This document shows, in pieces, positions 1 to 9,008 of a stretch of 64,000 nt of DNA (positions are counted from its first letter, which is position 1; each line of letters begins with the position of its first letter). The stretch covers positions 434,001-498,000 of the forward strand of contig JAOSKE010000001.1 of assembly GCA_027493775.1 (NCBI GenBank), read 5' to 3'. The notes under the pieces are model-generated. The model saw nothing but the letters and a program-made list of their open reading frames with translations, was not told the origin of the DNA and ran no database searches. The position numbers were made by a program, and so were the translations under genes. The DNA comes from Kiritimatiellia bacterium. GTDB taxonomy: Bacteria; Verrucomicrobiota; Kiritimatiellia; CAIVKH01.

Positions 1-123
1 TCGCGTAGCTGAGAAATAGCGCCGTGAAAATTAAGATGGCTGTTCGCACTTCGGAATCCTCCCTGACTGCGGAAATTTTTGCCGCAGCACTGAGCGAGTG
101 GCGAGCATTAAATGAAATCCTGG

Positions 124-1194
124 CTACACTGTGTAGGCGCTGTCTCGCATAATCGTCTCGTGCGTTCCATCGGCATAGACGAGAGCAAGCTGGCGTAGGC
201 CTATCGGGCAGCCACGCGCATAAACAATGTCGTGGTGGACGACGTGTGCGGGATCGCTGAATGCGTCCGGGCCAGTGACGCCGCCGAGGTGTTCGCTGCG
301 GCCGTAGGCCCAGTGGAATCCGGCCTTTTCATCCTCCAATACACTGCCGAGCACTGCTGCGGACTCGTTGCAACCGAGGCCGAGTTCGGCAATGTTGCGT
401 CGGGCCGGGTCCACGTCAAAATGCGCACGCAGGCGTTCCGCATACGCCCCGCCCGCGACTTCACGTATTTTATTTTCGCGGACGGTCAAGACCGCCTGTT
501 CGCCTTCCCATGAAACAGGGATTTCGCCCGCCGTGCGACTCGGCGTGTCTGCCTGTTCGCCTTCGTAGGGGACGATGAACGCTTCGCCGCTGGGGAGATT
601 GATCAGGCGGAACCCTGTTTTTTCGCGCGTGCAAATTCCGTCGTCCGCGTGAGCGTGGCGATGGCGAAGGTCGAAGCGAACGCGATGGCCGGTGTCAAAC
701 TCCACTTCCGCAGACTCCGCGCGTTCGAGGCGTTCGGCAAGAAGTTGCGCCTTCTGTGCAACCTCGCGGTAATCTGCCGCAAGCGCGGTTTGTTCCATCC
801 GCCGCAACACCCCCGGCATACTGGCCACGCGCAAGTCGTTGCGCGTTTTCACAAACGCGGAGAGCGGCGCGGTTGCGGAGTGTTTGGTCATTGCCACGAC
901 GAGCGTGGCTTGCGCGATAGCGTCGGCGATGCGCGTGTCTTTGCCGTTTTGCGTTCCGATCTCCGGCAGGTCTGCGTTATTTCCGGCGCTTGCGGGAAAC
1001 GTGAGTAAGGGGGCGGGGGACGCGCCCAGTGCTGCGAAGGCCATGCGCCATTCCTCCGCCATCGCGCGGCGCTCGCTCCAGTCGGCATTGTCGGGAACTC
1101 CGGCGCGGGGCACATCCACCAATACGAGGACGTGTTCATGTTGCGCGGGGCCAAAAACGTCCCGCAGTAATTTGTGCAGATTGAATGTGTTCAT
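124..1194 (-). CDS. M29-like (thermophilic) aminopeptidase
   Basis: Probable metal-dependent aminopeptidase of about 356 residues, resembling the M29 (AmpS/AmpT/PepS) family, which removes N-terminal residues from peptides in the cytoplasm. The C-terminal third carries the family-like signature: NIAELGLGCNESA supplies a metal-binding Glu, followed by a second Glu/His stretch (GFHWAYGRSEHLGG) and a terminal VHHDIVYARG segment where the family has its His/Asp ligands. An in-frame start lies 26 codons further upstream, but the ATG at 1194 gives a more usual N terminus (MNTFNLHKLL). The gene stands alone, pointing away from tRNA-Val. The N-terminal half is diverged, so substrate preference cannot be read from the sequence. 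Confidence 0.7.
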   Translation of the reverse strand: MNTFNLHKLLRDVFGPAQHEHVLVLVDVPRAGVPDNADWSERRAMAEEWRMAFAALGASPAPLLTFPASAGNNADLPEIGTQNGKDTRIADAIAQATLVVAMTKHSATAPLSAFVKTRNDLRVASMPGVLRRMEQTALAADYREVAQKAQLLAERLERAESAEVEFDTGHRVRFDLRHRHAHADDGICTREKTGFRLINLPSGEAFIVPYEGEQADTPSRTAGEIPVSWEGEQAVLTVRENKIREVAGGAYAERLRAHFDVDPARRNIAELGLGCNESAAVLGSVLEDEKAGFHWAYGRSEHLGGVTGPDAFSDPAHVVHHDIVYARGCPIGLRQLALVYADGTHETIMRDSAYTV

Positions 1195-1302
1195 TGCGGT
1201 TGCATTGGAACCGTGTGCGCCTTGCGCGTCAACTGCGCAATCATGGATTTGAGCGAAGAACGGTTGACGCACAGAGTCAATCCGCTACCTTCCTGCGTTT
1301 CC

Positions 1303-1377
1303 GGGCGGTTAGCTCAGCGGTAGAGCATCTCGTTTACACCGAGGGGGCCGGGGGTTCAAATCCCTCACCGCCCACCA
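1303..1377 (+). tRNA. tRNA-Val (UAC anticodon)
   Basis: The sequence folds as a complete cloverleaf: acceptor stem GGGCGGT (1303-1309) pairs with ACCGCCC (1367-1373). The D arm contains AGCTCAGCGGTAGAGC. The anticodon stem TCTCG/CGAGG encloses loop TTTACAC with anticodon TAC, and the T arm contains GGTTCAAATCC. The discriminator A is followed by an encoded CCA (1375-1377). TAC reads valine GUA codons. It lies 15 bp upstream of the MBL-fold gene. Confidence 0.95.
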
Positions 1378-1392
1378 TTCCTGAAGCTCATT

Positions 1393-2190
1393 ATGTGGTT
1401 TCAAAATTATCCCGGTTTGGAAGTCGCGCTGCTTCCTTTTGAAGACAATGTCTTTTACGTCCTGCTGCGCAACGGCGAGGCGTTGGTGGTGGATCCGCCG
1501 TCGGCTTCTTCGGTTGCTGATCTTTTGCGGGAACGGAAGGCGAAGCTTTGCGCAATTCTGATTACGCATGGGGATGGCGATCACATCGAGGGCGTGGGGG
1601 AGCTTGTGAGGGATTCCGGGGCTGTCGTGTACGGGCCGGAAGAGATGAGGGTGGACTTTAATTTTCAAGCGATGCGCGATAACCAGGTGTTGCCCTGGCA
1701 GGGATTGAGCATTCGGGCGTTAGATACGAAGGGGCATCGGCCAACGCATCTGGCGTTTTACCTTTCCGAGCCGGCGCCGGGACTTTTGTTTTCCGGCGAC
1801 GCTCTCTTCGCTGCGGGGTGTGGTCGAATTTTTTCAAATCCACCGGAGTGGATGTTTGCTTCTCTCCAAAAACTTGCGGCGCTCCCGCCGGAAACGCATC
1901 TCTACTGCGGGCATGATTATCTAGAGGGCAACCTGCTCTTCGGACTGAGCGTCGAGCCGGATCATGCAGCGATGAAACATCGGCTGGATGACGTTCGCGC
2001 CCGGCATCGTGCGGGCCAGGCGACGCTGCCTTCGACGCTGGCGCTGGAGAAGGAGACCAATCCTTTTCTGCGGGTGTCGAATGTGGCGGCGTTCGCGGCG
2101 CTGCGTCGGAAAAAGGACGGCTTCGGGTCGTTTATATCCGTACATTCGCATATACGGATGAATGAGACGGGCGGGGCAAAGCGGAAATAG
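1393..2190 (+). CDS. Glyoxalase II-like metallo-beta-lactamase-fold hydrolase
   Basis: A 265-residue metallo-beta-lactamase-fold protein resembling hydroxyacylglutathione hydrolase (GloB), which hydrolyses S-lactoylglutathione in the methylglyoxal pathway. The order of motifs fits: the metal motif at about residues 56-62, KGHRPTHLAF near 115, SGDALFAAGCGR near 135, YCGHDYLEGN near 173, and a helical C-terminal HAGH-type domain ending in KETNPFLR. The first metal motif is unusual. It reads THGDGDH where the family has THxHxDH, so the second histidine ligand is aspartate. The protein may therefore bind metal differently or act on another thioester. The start is the first ATG after tRNA-Val. Confidence 0.8.
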   Translation: MWFQNYPGLEVALLPFEDNVFYVLLRNGEALVVDPPSASSVADLLRERKAKLCAILITHGDGDHIEGVGELVRDSGAVVYGPEEMRVDFNFQAMRDNQVLPWQGLSIRALDTKGHRPTHLAFYLSEPAPGLLFSGDALFAAGCGRIFSNPPEWMFASLQKLAALPPETHLYCGHDYLEGNLLFGLSVEPDHAAMKHRLDDVRARHRAGQATLPSTLALEKETNPFLRVSNVAAFAALRRKKDGFGSFISVHSHIRMNETGGAKRK

Positions 2191-2257
2191 TTTTTCTCCA
2201 TGTTGGCTTGATGCGCGTGTGTGGCGCGGGGTAAGATATGCCGTAGGAGGACAGGAT

Positions 2258-2746
2258 ATGGGCAAGCTCTATACTGTGCGTGAAATTATGGTGCGGCGCT
2301 TGGTGACCCTGCGCCCGAACCAGCCGATCCGGGATGCGATTGACATCCTGCTTCGCAGCCGTATTTCCGGTGCGCCCGTGGTGGACGCGGACGGAAAGCT
2401 CATCGGAATGCTCTCGGAGAAGGACTGTCTCAAGGTCTTCGTCAACGATGCATTCCACAATACGGATCCCGACCACGTGGAGGATTACATGTCGCGGACG
2501 CTGACGACGATTGATCCGGATGCGGACTTGTTTGCGGCGGCTTCGATGTTTCTCAAAAATAGTTTCCGCCGTCTGCCGGTGGTGGAAAACGGAAAGCTCG
2601 TCGGATTGATTACGCGCCGCGATGTTTTGGATGCGACGCGACGCCTGGCGGACCGTCCGGCGGTAGAGAAACCGTGGAGCGATTCGAAATACATTACGGA
2701 CGAGGTGAAGGCGGCGCTGGCGGGGAGGCCGAAGGGCCCGCGCTGA
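2258..2746 (+). CDS. Tandem CBS-domain protein
   Basis: A stand-alone protein of 162 residues made of two CBS domains (about residues 6-65 and 75-135), the module that binds adenosine nucleotides and regulates partner proteins. Typical CBS segments are visible: VTLRPNQPIRDAIDILL, ISGAPVVDADGKLIGMLSEK and FRRLPVVENGKLVGLITRRD. The ATG at 2258 is chosen because a perfect AGGAGG (2245-2250) sits 7 bp upstream; a longer reading frame from 2162 overlaps the preceding gene. No catalytic domain is attached. The partner is unknown. Confidence 0.85.
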   Translation: MGKLYTVREIMVRRLVTLRPNQPIRDAIDILLRSRISGAPVVDADGKLIGMLSEKDCLKVFVNDAFHNTDPDHVEDYMSRTLTTIDPDADLFAAASMFLKNSFRRLPVVENGKLVGLITRRDVLDATRRLADRPAVEKPWSDSKYITDEVKAALAGRPKGPR

Positions 2747-2775
2747 ACGGTTTGTTGCGCTCGAACTGTGGAAAG

Positions 2776-2885
2776 TTCCAAGGCTTGGAAGTCAGTGGCA
2801 GTTGGACTTCCAAGGCTTGGAACTTTTTTCTGCTGAATTTCCAACCCTTGGAAGTTATTTTGACTCGCACTTCCAATCCTTGGAA
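2776..2885. repeat. Four 15-bp palindromes TTCCAA-N3-TTGGAA at 31-32 bp period
   Basis: Four perfect inverted repeats lie at 2776-2790, 2808-2822, 2839-2853 and 2871-2885. Each is TTCCAA, three variable bases (GGC, GGC, CCC, TCC), then TTGGAA. Start-to-start spacing is 32, 31 and 32 bp, about three turns of B-DNA, so all four would face the same side of the helix. They fill the gap between the CBS gene and the epimerase start at 2917. Two more copies with the same spacing are at 63475-63521. Confidence 0.9.
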
Positions 2886-2916
2886 GTTTTGCGCGGCTTA
2901 ACATTGGAGTCTGATT

Positions 2917-3926
2917 TTGGAAATTGGTTCTGGAACAATTGTGTTGGTTACAGGGGCTACGGGGTTCACCGGGTCGCTGTTGACGCGAAAGCTGCTGGCG
3001 AAGGGGGCGTCGGTGCGGGCGATCACGCGACGGGATGTGCCGGAGGCGCTGCGGGGGTTGCCGATTCAGTGGTTTCGTGGGCAGGTGTATGATCCAGAGG
3101 TGGTGGCGGCGGCGTGTTCGGGGGCGCATTTCATTTTTCACGTCGCAGCGGCGTATCGCGAGGCGGGGATTAAGGATGAGGTGTATGAGCTGGTCCACGT
3201 GACGAGCACGAAGCTGCTGGCCGAGGCGGCGGCGCGCCAGCCGGAGTTTCAGCGTTTCGTACACGTTTCGACGGTGGGGGTGCATGGACACATCGAGAGG
3301 CCGCCAGCGGATGAAACGTACCGATTTGCGCCGGGTGATTTGTATCAAAACACCAAAGCGGAGGCGGAGCGGTGGATGCACAAAAATGCGCCGGAGCTGG
3401 GCATCTCGTACACGGTGATTCGCCCGGCGGCGATCATGGGGCCGGATGATAAACGCTTGCTGAAGGTTTTCCGAATGGCGACGAAGCCGGTTTTTCCGAT
3501 TCTGGGGTTCGGAAGGTGTTTGTATCACTTGATTCATGTTGAGGATTTGACGGATGCGATGTTGGTGGCGGCGACGAAGCCGGCGGCGGACGGGGAGGCG
3601 TTTATCATCGGGAATACGGAGCCGATCCGACTGGTGGATATGGGGCGGTTGATTGCGTGGACGCTGGGATATCGGTTCCGTCCGATCCGGATTCCGGTGT
3701 GGCCGTTTTTTGTTGTCGGCGATTTGTGCGAGTTGGTTTGCAAGCCGTTCGGCTGGGAGCCGCCGATTCACCGGAGGCGGGTCGCGTTTTTACAAAGGAT
3801 CGGGCGTTCAACACGAAGAAGATGCAGCAGCGTTTAGGATTCACGCCAACGTATGACAACCGGCGCGGAATTGAGGAGACGGCGCGTGGGTATGTGGCGC
3901 GCGGGTGGTTGAGGGCGAAGAAGTGA
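2917..3926 (+). CDS. NAD(P)-dependent epimerase/dehydratase (extended SDR), frameshifted
   Basis: An extended short-chain dehydrogenase of about 336 residues that binds NAD(P) and likely oxidises, reduces or epimerises a sugar or hydroxysteroid-like substrate. The Rossmann motif VTGATGFTGS is at residues 11-20 and the catalytic YQNTK (YxxxK) near 145. The start is TTG at 2917, supported by GGAG (2906-2909) 7 bp upstream. The first frame ends at 3837, but family-like sequence (FTKDRAFNTKKMQQRLGF) continues in the next frame to 3926. Adding one T to the T-run at 3787-3791 joins the two. Neighbours (acyltransferase, glycosyltransferase) suggest surface polysaccharide or lipid-linked sugar metabolism. 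Confidence 0.8.
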
Positions 3927-3968
3927 TGGGGTTGGACTTGAGGCGGGTTGTGGGTATGCTTGGCGGTT

Positions 3969-4701
3969 ATGGAACGCGAATCGGTTGAGATTCAGAAGGA
4001 GCTTTTCTCGGAGAAGAAGTCCGCCTTGGCGAAGTACCGCGATTTGGTGGTCGGTCGGTCGGGCTTTTGGGCATTGCTCAAATACGAGTTAATTACTGCG
4101 TTCAGCTATTGCCCGGGCGCATTCGGGCTTTTCATTCGCAGCAAGCTCCTATCCCTCGCTCTTCGGCGCGTGCGGACGCGGGGTGGTGTTCGGCACGGGA
4201 GTGTCGCTGCGGCATCCGCACAAAATTCGGCTCGGGGACAATGTCGTGGTGGACGATCACTGCGTCCTCGATGCGAAGGGGCAATCGAACGAGGGGATTA
4301 CCGTTGGGAGCGGGGTCTTTATCGGGCGGAACAGCATTTTGAGCTGTAAGAACGGCGATATTATTTTGGGCGACGGCGCAAATATCGGATTCAACTGCGA
4401 GGTCTTTTCCGGCGCGAAGGTGGAGATCGGTGCGCGTGTGATGCTGGCGGCTTATACGTATGTGATTGGCGGCGGCCATGCCTACGACCGGATTGACGTG
4501 TCGCCGCTGGAACAGGCACGGACTGCAGTGGGCGTGACGATCGGCGAAGGTGCGTGGTTGGGCGCGGGGGTGAAGGTGTTGGATGGCACGTCGGTCGGCG
4601 CTCGCTCTATCGTGGGTGCGGGCGCGGTGGTGACGCGGGATATTCCGGCGAATTCGATTGCGGCGGGGATTCCAGCCGAGGTGATAAGGAGTCGCTCTTA
4701 A
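3969..4701 (+). CDS. Hexapeptide-repeat acyltransferase, frameshifted
   Basis: A left-handed beta-helix (hexapeptide repeat) O-acyltransferase of about 243 residues, related to serine/colanic acid acetyltransferases. These transfer acetyl groups from acetyl-CoA to sugars or lipid-linked glycans. The N-terminal 60 residues are helical. The repeat region contains IRLGDNVVVDDHCVLDAKG, IGRNSILSCKNGDIILG and ends with the typical VVTRDIPANSIAAGIPAEV. One extra C at 4148-4149 breaks the frame; removing it restores SKLYPSLFGACGRGV. The stop overlaps the next start as TAATG at 4699-4703, so translation is coupled to the glycosyltransferase. Confidence 0.78.
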
Positions 4702-5834
4702 TGGACGATCAGGGACGGCACACGATTTTGCATTTGTGCGAGCACTTCGGTGGCAAGAAGGCGACGTTTCACGGGGTGGCGCGGCTGTTTCAGTGGTGGA
4801 TGCCGAATTTTGACGCGGCGCGCTTCCGCGTGTTGTTGTGCAGCCGTCGCGGATGGGACAAGGCGACGGACGAGATGCAGGCGTCGGGGATCACGCCGCT
4901 CACGCTTGGTTATGGGAAGTTGGACCCGCGCAATTTATTCGCGTTGATTCGTCTGGTTCGCAAGGAGCGGATTGATTTGATTCACGCGCACGGCTACGGC
5001 GCGTGTACGTGGGGGCGGATCGCCGGATGGCTGATGCGAATTCCCGTGATTGTTCACGAGCACTGCAATTATCACACCGTTCCGCTTCCGCAGCGCCCCG
5101 CGGAATGGCTGCTCGCGCCGCTGACCGCGCATACGTTTGCGACATCGGAGTCGGTTCGTCAGTTTTGCATCCACAAGCGTTACCTGAAGCCCGAAGGCGT
5201 GGAGACGTTGTACAACGGAATCCTTGTGACGGAATCGCCTGCGGTGGATTCCGAATGGATCGCGCAGTTGCGTCGTGAGAACGGTGTACCCGAGGGCGCG
5301 TTGTTGATGGGCGTGGTTGGTCGGATTGAGGGACACAAAGGATTGATTGACGCGATGCGCGCGCTTCAACTTGTTTTGAAGACAAATCCCAACGCGCGTT
5401 TGTGGATCGTCGGCGACGGCGCGTATGAAAATGAAGTGCGCGCCTTTATTTCCGAAAACAAGTTGGACGAGGTGGTGCGGATGCTGGGCTTCCGTCGCGA
5501 CGTGCGAAAGGTGATTCAGGCGTTCGACCTTCAGGTTTTTCCAAGCCACGAGGAGGCGACGCCGAACACGCTGTTTGAGGCGATGGTGGCGGGGCTTCCG
5601 GCGGTGGCGACGACGGCGGACGGGCAGGGCGAGGTTTTGGAACACGAGAAGACCGCGCTGCTGTGTGAGCCAGGCGATATTGAGCGGCTGGCGGCGAATA
5701 TGAAGCGGATGCTGGATGATTCGGAGCTGCGAAAGCGGCTGGCGCACAATCTGCACGGATTGGTAAAAAAATTCGATGGTCACGCGACCATTCGCCGGAT
5801 GGAAGACGTGTATGTGCAGTTGCTGAAGAAGTAG
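4701..5834 (+). CDS. Glycosyltransferase family 4
   Basis: A 377-residue GT-B fold glycosyltransferase (GT4 family), expected to transfer a sugar from a nucleotide-sugar donor to a surface glycan or lipid carrier at the inner face of the membrane. The N-terminal acceptor domain includes LIHAHGYGACTWGRIAG; the C-terminal donor domain includes GVVGRIEGHKG near 215 and the E-x7-E type signature in FPSHEEATPNTLFEAMVAG near 290, where the second Glu contacts the donor. The ATG at 4701 overlaps the acyltransferase stop by one base, indicating one operon. Confidence 0.88.
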   Translation: MDDQGRHTILHLCEHFGGKKATFHGVARLFQWWMPNFDAARFRVLLCSRRGWDKATDEMQASGITPLTLGYGKLDPRNLFALIRLVRKERIDLIHAHGYGACTWGRIAGWLMRIPVIVHEHCNYHTVPLPQRPAEWLLAPLTAHTFATSESVRQFCIHKRYLKPEGVETLYNGILVTESPAVDSEWIAQLRRENGVPEGALLMGVVGRIEGHKGLIDAMRALQLVLKTNPNARLWIVGDGAYENEVRAFISENKLDEVVRMLGFRRDVRKVIQAFDLQVFPSHEEATPNTLFEAMVAGLPAVATTADGQGEVLEHEKTALLCEPGDIERLAANMKRMLDDSELRKRLAHNLHGLVKKFDGHATIRRMEDVYVQLLKK

Positions 5835-5898
5835 TGCGGCAATGCCTTGATTGGAGCGCCCTGCTTGGGATAGGCTCGCGAGTCTTTTTGAGAACCCC

Positions 5899-6862
5899 AT
5901 GAGAATACTATCTGGAATACAACCTTCGGGCCGACTGCACCTCGGCAATTATTTTGGAATGATGAAACCCGCAATCGCGCTGCAAGAGCAGGGCGAGGCG
6001 TTTTATTTCATCGCGAACTATCACGCGCTGACCACGGTATCGGGACCCGGACGCGCTGCGTCGCTCCACGCTGGATGTTGCGTTGGATTTTCTGGCGTGC
6101 GGGCTGGACCCGACGCGGACGGTGTTTTATCGCCAAAGCGATGTGCCGGAGGTGACGGAGCTGACGTGGCTGTTGTCGGTGGTGACACCGATGGGACTGT
6201 TGGAGCGGAGTCACTCTTTTAAAGATAAGACCTCGCGCGGCATTGCGGCATCACATGGCCTGTTTTCCTACCCGGTTTTGATGGCGGCGGATATTTTGAT
6301 CGTGCAGTCGGACATTGTCCCCGTGGGCCGCGACCAGAAGCAGCACCTGGAGATCACGCGCGACATCGCGATCAAGTTCAACAACCAGTACGGCGAGACC
6401 TTCCGTATCCCCAAGGAGCAAATTCTGGAGGAAGTTGCGGTGGTGCCGGGGTTGGACGGGCAGAAGATGTCCAAGTCCTACAACAACGCGATTGAAATTT
6501 TTGGCGACCCGAAGGAGACGAAGGCGCGGATGATGCGAATCGTCACGGACAGCAAGGGCGTCGCCGATCCGAAAGACCCAGAGCAGTGCAACGTGTTTGC
6601 GCTCTATAAACTTTTTGCGACGCCGGAAGAACGCGACGCAATGGCGGCGCGTTATCGCGAGGGCGGAATGGGCTACGGTGAGGCGAAGAAGGCGCTGCAC
6701 GCCAAGTTTGAGGCCCACTTCGGTCCGCTTCGCGCCAAGCGCGAGGAGTTGGCGAGCAATCCCGATTACGTGGAAGACATTTTGCTGCGCGGCGCGGAAC
6801 GCGCACGCGCGGAGGCGTCCATCACACTCGAACGCGCGCGCAAAGCGGTCGGGCTGGAGTAG
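5899..6862 (+). CDS. trpS: Tryptophan--tRNA ligase, frameshifted
   Basis: Class I aminoacyl-tRNA synthetase that charges tRNA-Trp, about 320 residues after correction, normal for the family. The N terminus [20 protein letters not shown] holds the HIGH-like motif (HLGN), and [10 protein letters not shown] holds the KMSKS loop. The frame breaks at the G-run 6042-6044. With one G removed the protein continues as [20 protein letters not shown], exactly as expected for TrpS. Because the gene is essential the break is most likely a sequencing error. The stop is 4 bp before scpA. Confidence 0.93.
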
Positions 6863-6866
6863 GGCA

Positions 6867-7598
6867 ATGACGCCCCACGAGGAATACAAGGTTCGGCTGG
6901 AGGTCTTTGAAGGGCCGTTGGACCTGCTGCTCTATCTCATCAAGCGCGATGAGTTGGACATCTACAACATTCCGATTGAGCGGGTGACGCAGCAGTATAT
7001 GCAGTATCTGGAAGCGATGCAGATGCTGGACTTGAACATTGCGGGGGAATTTCTCGTGATGGCGGCGACGCTGATGATGATTAAGAGTCGGATGCTGTTG
7101 CCGGTGGAAGAGCGTCCCGAGCTGGAGCCGGAAGAGGAGGATCCGCGCTGGGATTTGGTTCGGCAGTTGGTCGAATACAAAAAGTTCAAGGATGCGGCGC
7201 TACACTTGGAGGAATTGGCGTTGCGCCGCGAGGATGTTTTCACGCGCGAGGGCGAGCACGTACATTTGGGCGTGGAGCCGGATGTCGCGCTGCAGGATGT
7301 CGGCATTTTTGACCTGATCTCGGCGTTCAACGAAGCGTTGAAGAAGGCGCCGAAGGAGAGTGTTGCGGAGCTTTTTGCGGATCGCTACACGGTGGCGGAA
7401 AAGATTGACGAACTGACCCGTGCGTTGCGCGAGCGCGGCAAGGTGCGGTTGAGCGAAATGTTGCGGGGAATGCACCATCGCTACGAGATGGTTTGCGCGT
7501 TTCTCGCGGTGTTGGAATTGATCCGTTTGAAACAAGTCCATGCGCGGCAGGATGCCGTGTTTGGGGATATTGAGTTATTATCGGCTGAGGCCGCGTAG
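6867..7598 (+). CDS. scpA: Segregation and condensation protein A
   Basis: Kleisin subunit of the bacterial SMC-ScpAB condensin, 243 residues. The N-terminal domain binds the SMC neck and the C-terminal winged helix binds the SMC head. The sequence shows the hallmark VFEGPLDLLLYLIKRDELDIYNIPI at residues 11-35 (typical ScpA start), an acidic linker (ELEPEEEDPRWDL) and a C-terminal winged helix (RGKVRLSEMLRGMHHRYE). ATG 6867 follows the trpS stop by 4 bp. scpB follows 15 bp downstream, as in many bacteria. Confidence 0.95.
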   Translation: MTPHEEYKVRLEVFEGPLDLLLYLIKRDELDIYNIPIERVTQQYMQYLEAMQMLDLNIAGEFLVMAATLMMIKSRMLLPVEERPELEPEEEDPRWDLVRQLVEYKKFKDAALHLEELALRREDVFTREGEHVHLGVEPDVALQDVGIFDLISAFNEALKKAPKESVAELFADRYTVAEKIDELTRALRERGKVRLSEMLRGMHHRYEMVCAFLAVLELIRLKQVHARQDAVFGDIELLSAEAA

Positions 7599-7613
7599 GC
7601 TGGAGGAGAACCT

Positions 7614-8482
7614 GTGTCGGAAACCGAAGTACTGCCGGAGTTGAAACAGATTATTGGCGCATTGCTGTTTGCCGCGAAGGGGACGGTGTCGGCTGCCGAT
7701 ATCCGCCGTTGCCTGAAACAGGTTGCGGAGGATCGCGGGGGGTGTATCGCGATTTTGCGGAGCTGACGGAGAAGGATGTCCTCGCCGCGCTGGATGCGTT
7801 CCGGCGGGAACTGGATAGCGCACGGCTCGGGGTCAATGTTGCGGATGTGGCAAACGGATTCCGGATGGAAAACGATGCGGCGTGTGGTCCCTGGTTGCGC
7901 GAATTTTTACACAAGGGCCGCGCGAATCGTCTGAGTCGTCCCGCGCTCGAGACGCTTGCGGTCATTGCCTATCGTCAGCCGTGTTCGCGCGCGGAGATTG
8001 AGGCGGTGCGCGGTGTTGCGGTGGATCAGATTCTGCGGAACCTGATTGATTTGCAACTGATCAAGATTGTCGGGCGGAGCGAGTTGCCGGGGCGTCCGTG
8101 GCTCTTTGGCACGACGCAGAAGTTTTTGGAATATTTCGGGCTGAACAATGTGAAGGAATTGCCGGGCGTGGAAGAATTGCGCCGAATCGAGGAAGAGCAG
8201 GCCGCTCAAAAGAAAGAAGCAGCCAAAGCTGAAAAAGAAGCTCTTGCTGAAGCGACGGAAATGACGGAAGGCGAATCTTCTGCTGAAGAGACCGTCTCTT
8301 CGGAAGAAGCCGATGAGTCCGATCCGACTGATCAGCCAGATGAATCTGATGAGTCTGAAAAATCAGACGAATCCGAATCCGACGACGAATACGAAGACGA
8401 CGACGAATACGAATACGAAGATGACGATGACGAGGACGAAGATGGCGACGAAGATGAGTCAGACGACGAAAAAGAAGACTAG
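7614..8482 (+). CDS. scpB: Segregation and condensation protein B, acidic tail, frameshifted
   Basis: Partner of ScpA in the SMC condensin complex; two winged-helix domains. The start is GTG 7614 with GGAGGAG at 7602-7608. The N terminus (LPELKQIIGALLFAAKGTVS) is typical. One G is missing from the run 7737-7742; restoring it gives RGGVYRDFAELTEKDV. The second winged helix includes RPALETLAVIAYRQPCSRAEIEAVRG and RPWLFGTTQKFLEYFGL. After about residue 190 there is an unusual tail of roughly 95 residues made almost only of Glu, Asp and Ser. The last 29 bp overlap the chorismate mutase gene in another frame. Confidence 0.92.
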
Positions 8483-9008
8483 CAGCGCGAGCGAAAAGCG
8501 CCTTGCCACGCTGCGTCGCCAGATTGACGCGTTGGACTCGAGGCTGGTTTTGCTCATTAATCAGCGGAGCCTTTTGGCAGAAGCGATCGGCCGGCTGAAG
8601 GCGGAGAGCGGCAGTGCGTTGTACGTTCCCGAACGCGAACAGCAGGTGTTGGCGCGTCTGCAAAAGCGGAATCGTGGCCCTGTTTCGCAGAAATCGCTTG
8701 TGGCAATTTACCGCGAAATTATTTCAGCAGCGCTTGCATTGGAGGGCGGGCTGAAGATCGGTTTGTTGGATGCTGGGGATGGCGTGGTTCGCGCTGTGGC
8801 GCGCGATCATTTCGGCGCGAGCGCAAAATATATTGCGGGGAAATCTCCGGCGCAGGCGGTTCGGGCGTTGACACAGGGGCGGTGGAACGCGCTCTGTATT
8901 TCGGAAAAAGACAGGTTGGCGGCGAGCGCTGCGTTGCAGTCGGGCCGATTGCGCGTGAGCGGGGCGCCGCAGCGCGGGTGTGTGATTTGGGTCAGAGGCG
9001 AGCCGTGA
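8454..9008 (+). CDS. Chorismate mutase (AroQ type) with extra C-terminal domain
   Basis: AroQ-class chorismate mutase that converts chorismate to prephenate for phenylalanine and tyrosine. Residues 15-95 form the all-helical AroQ domain: LRRQIDALDSRLVLLINQR (family start), YVPEREQQVL and IYREIISAALALE. The last ~85 residues (from LKIGLLDAGDGV) look like a small alpha/beta domain in the position where bifunctional PheA has prephenate dehydratase, but are far too short and lack its motifs; I do not recognise them. The start is uncertain: ATG 8454 or 8442, both inside the 3' end of scpB. The stop overlaps the hisC GTG. Confidence 0.8.
   Translation: MSQTTKKKTSSASEKRLATLRRQIDALDSRLVLLINQRSLLAEAIGRLKAESGSALYVPEREQQVLARLQKRNRGPVSQKSLVAIYREIISAALALEGGLKIGLLDAGDGVVRAVARDHFGASAKYIAGKSPAQAVRALTQGRWNALCISEKDRLAASAALQSGRLRVSGAPQRGCVIWVRGEP

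Noticed and set aside
67-87. Hairpin CTGCGG/CCGCAG at the window start as a terminator
   Set aside because: No T-run follows it on either strand; six base pairs alone are too weak.
2776-2885. CRISPR-like regular repeats
   Set aside because: The repeat unit is a 15-bp palindrome and the intervals are only 16-17 bp, too short for spacers; no cas genes are present.
2485-3771. 428-residue minus-strand frame
   Set aside because: Antisense to the CBS and epimerase genes; Arg/His/Gln-rich shadow of their codon pattern.
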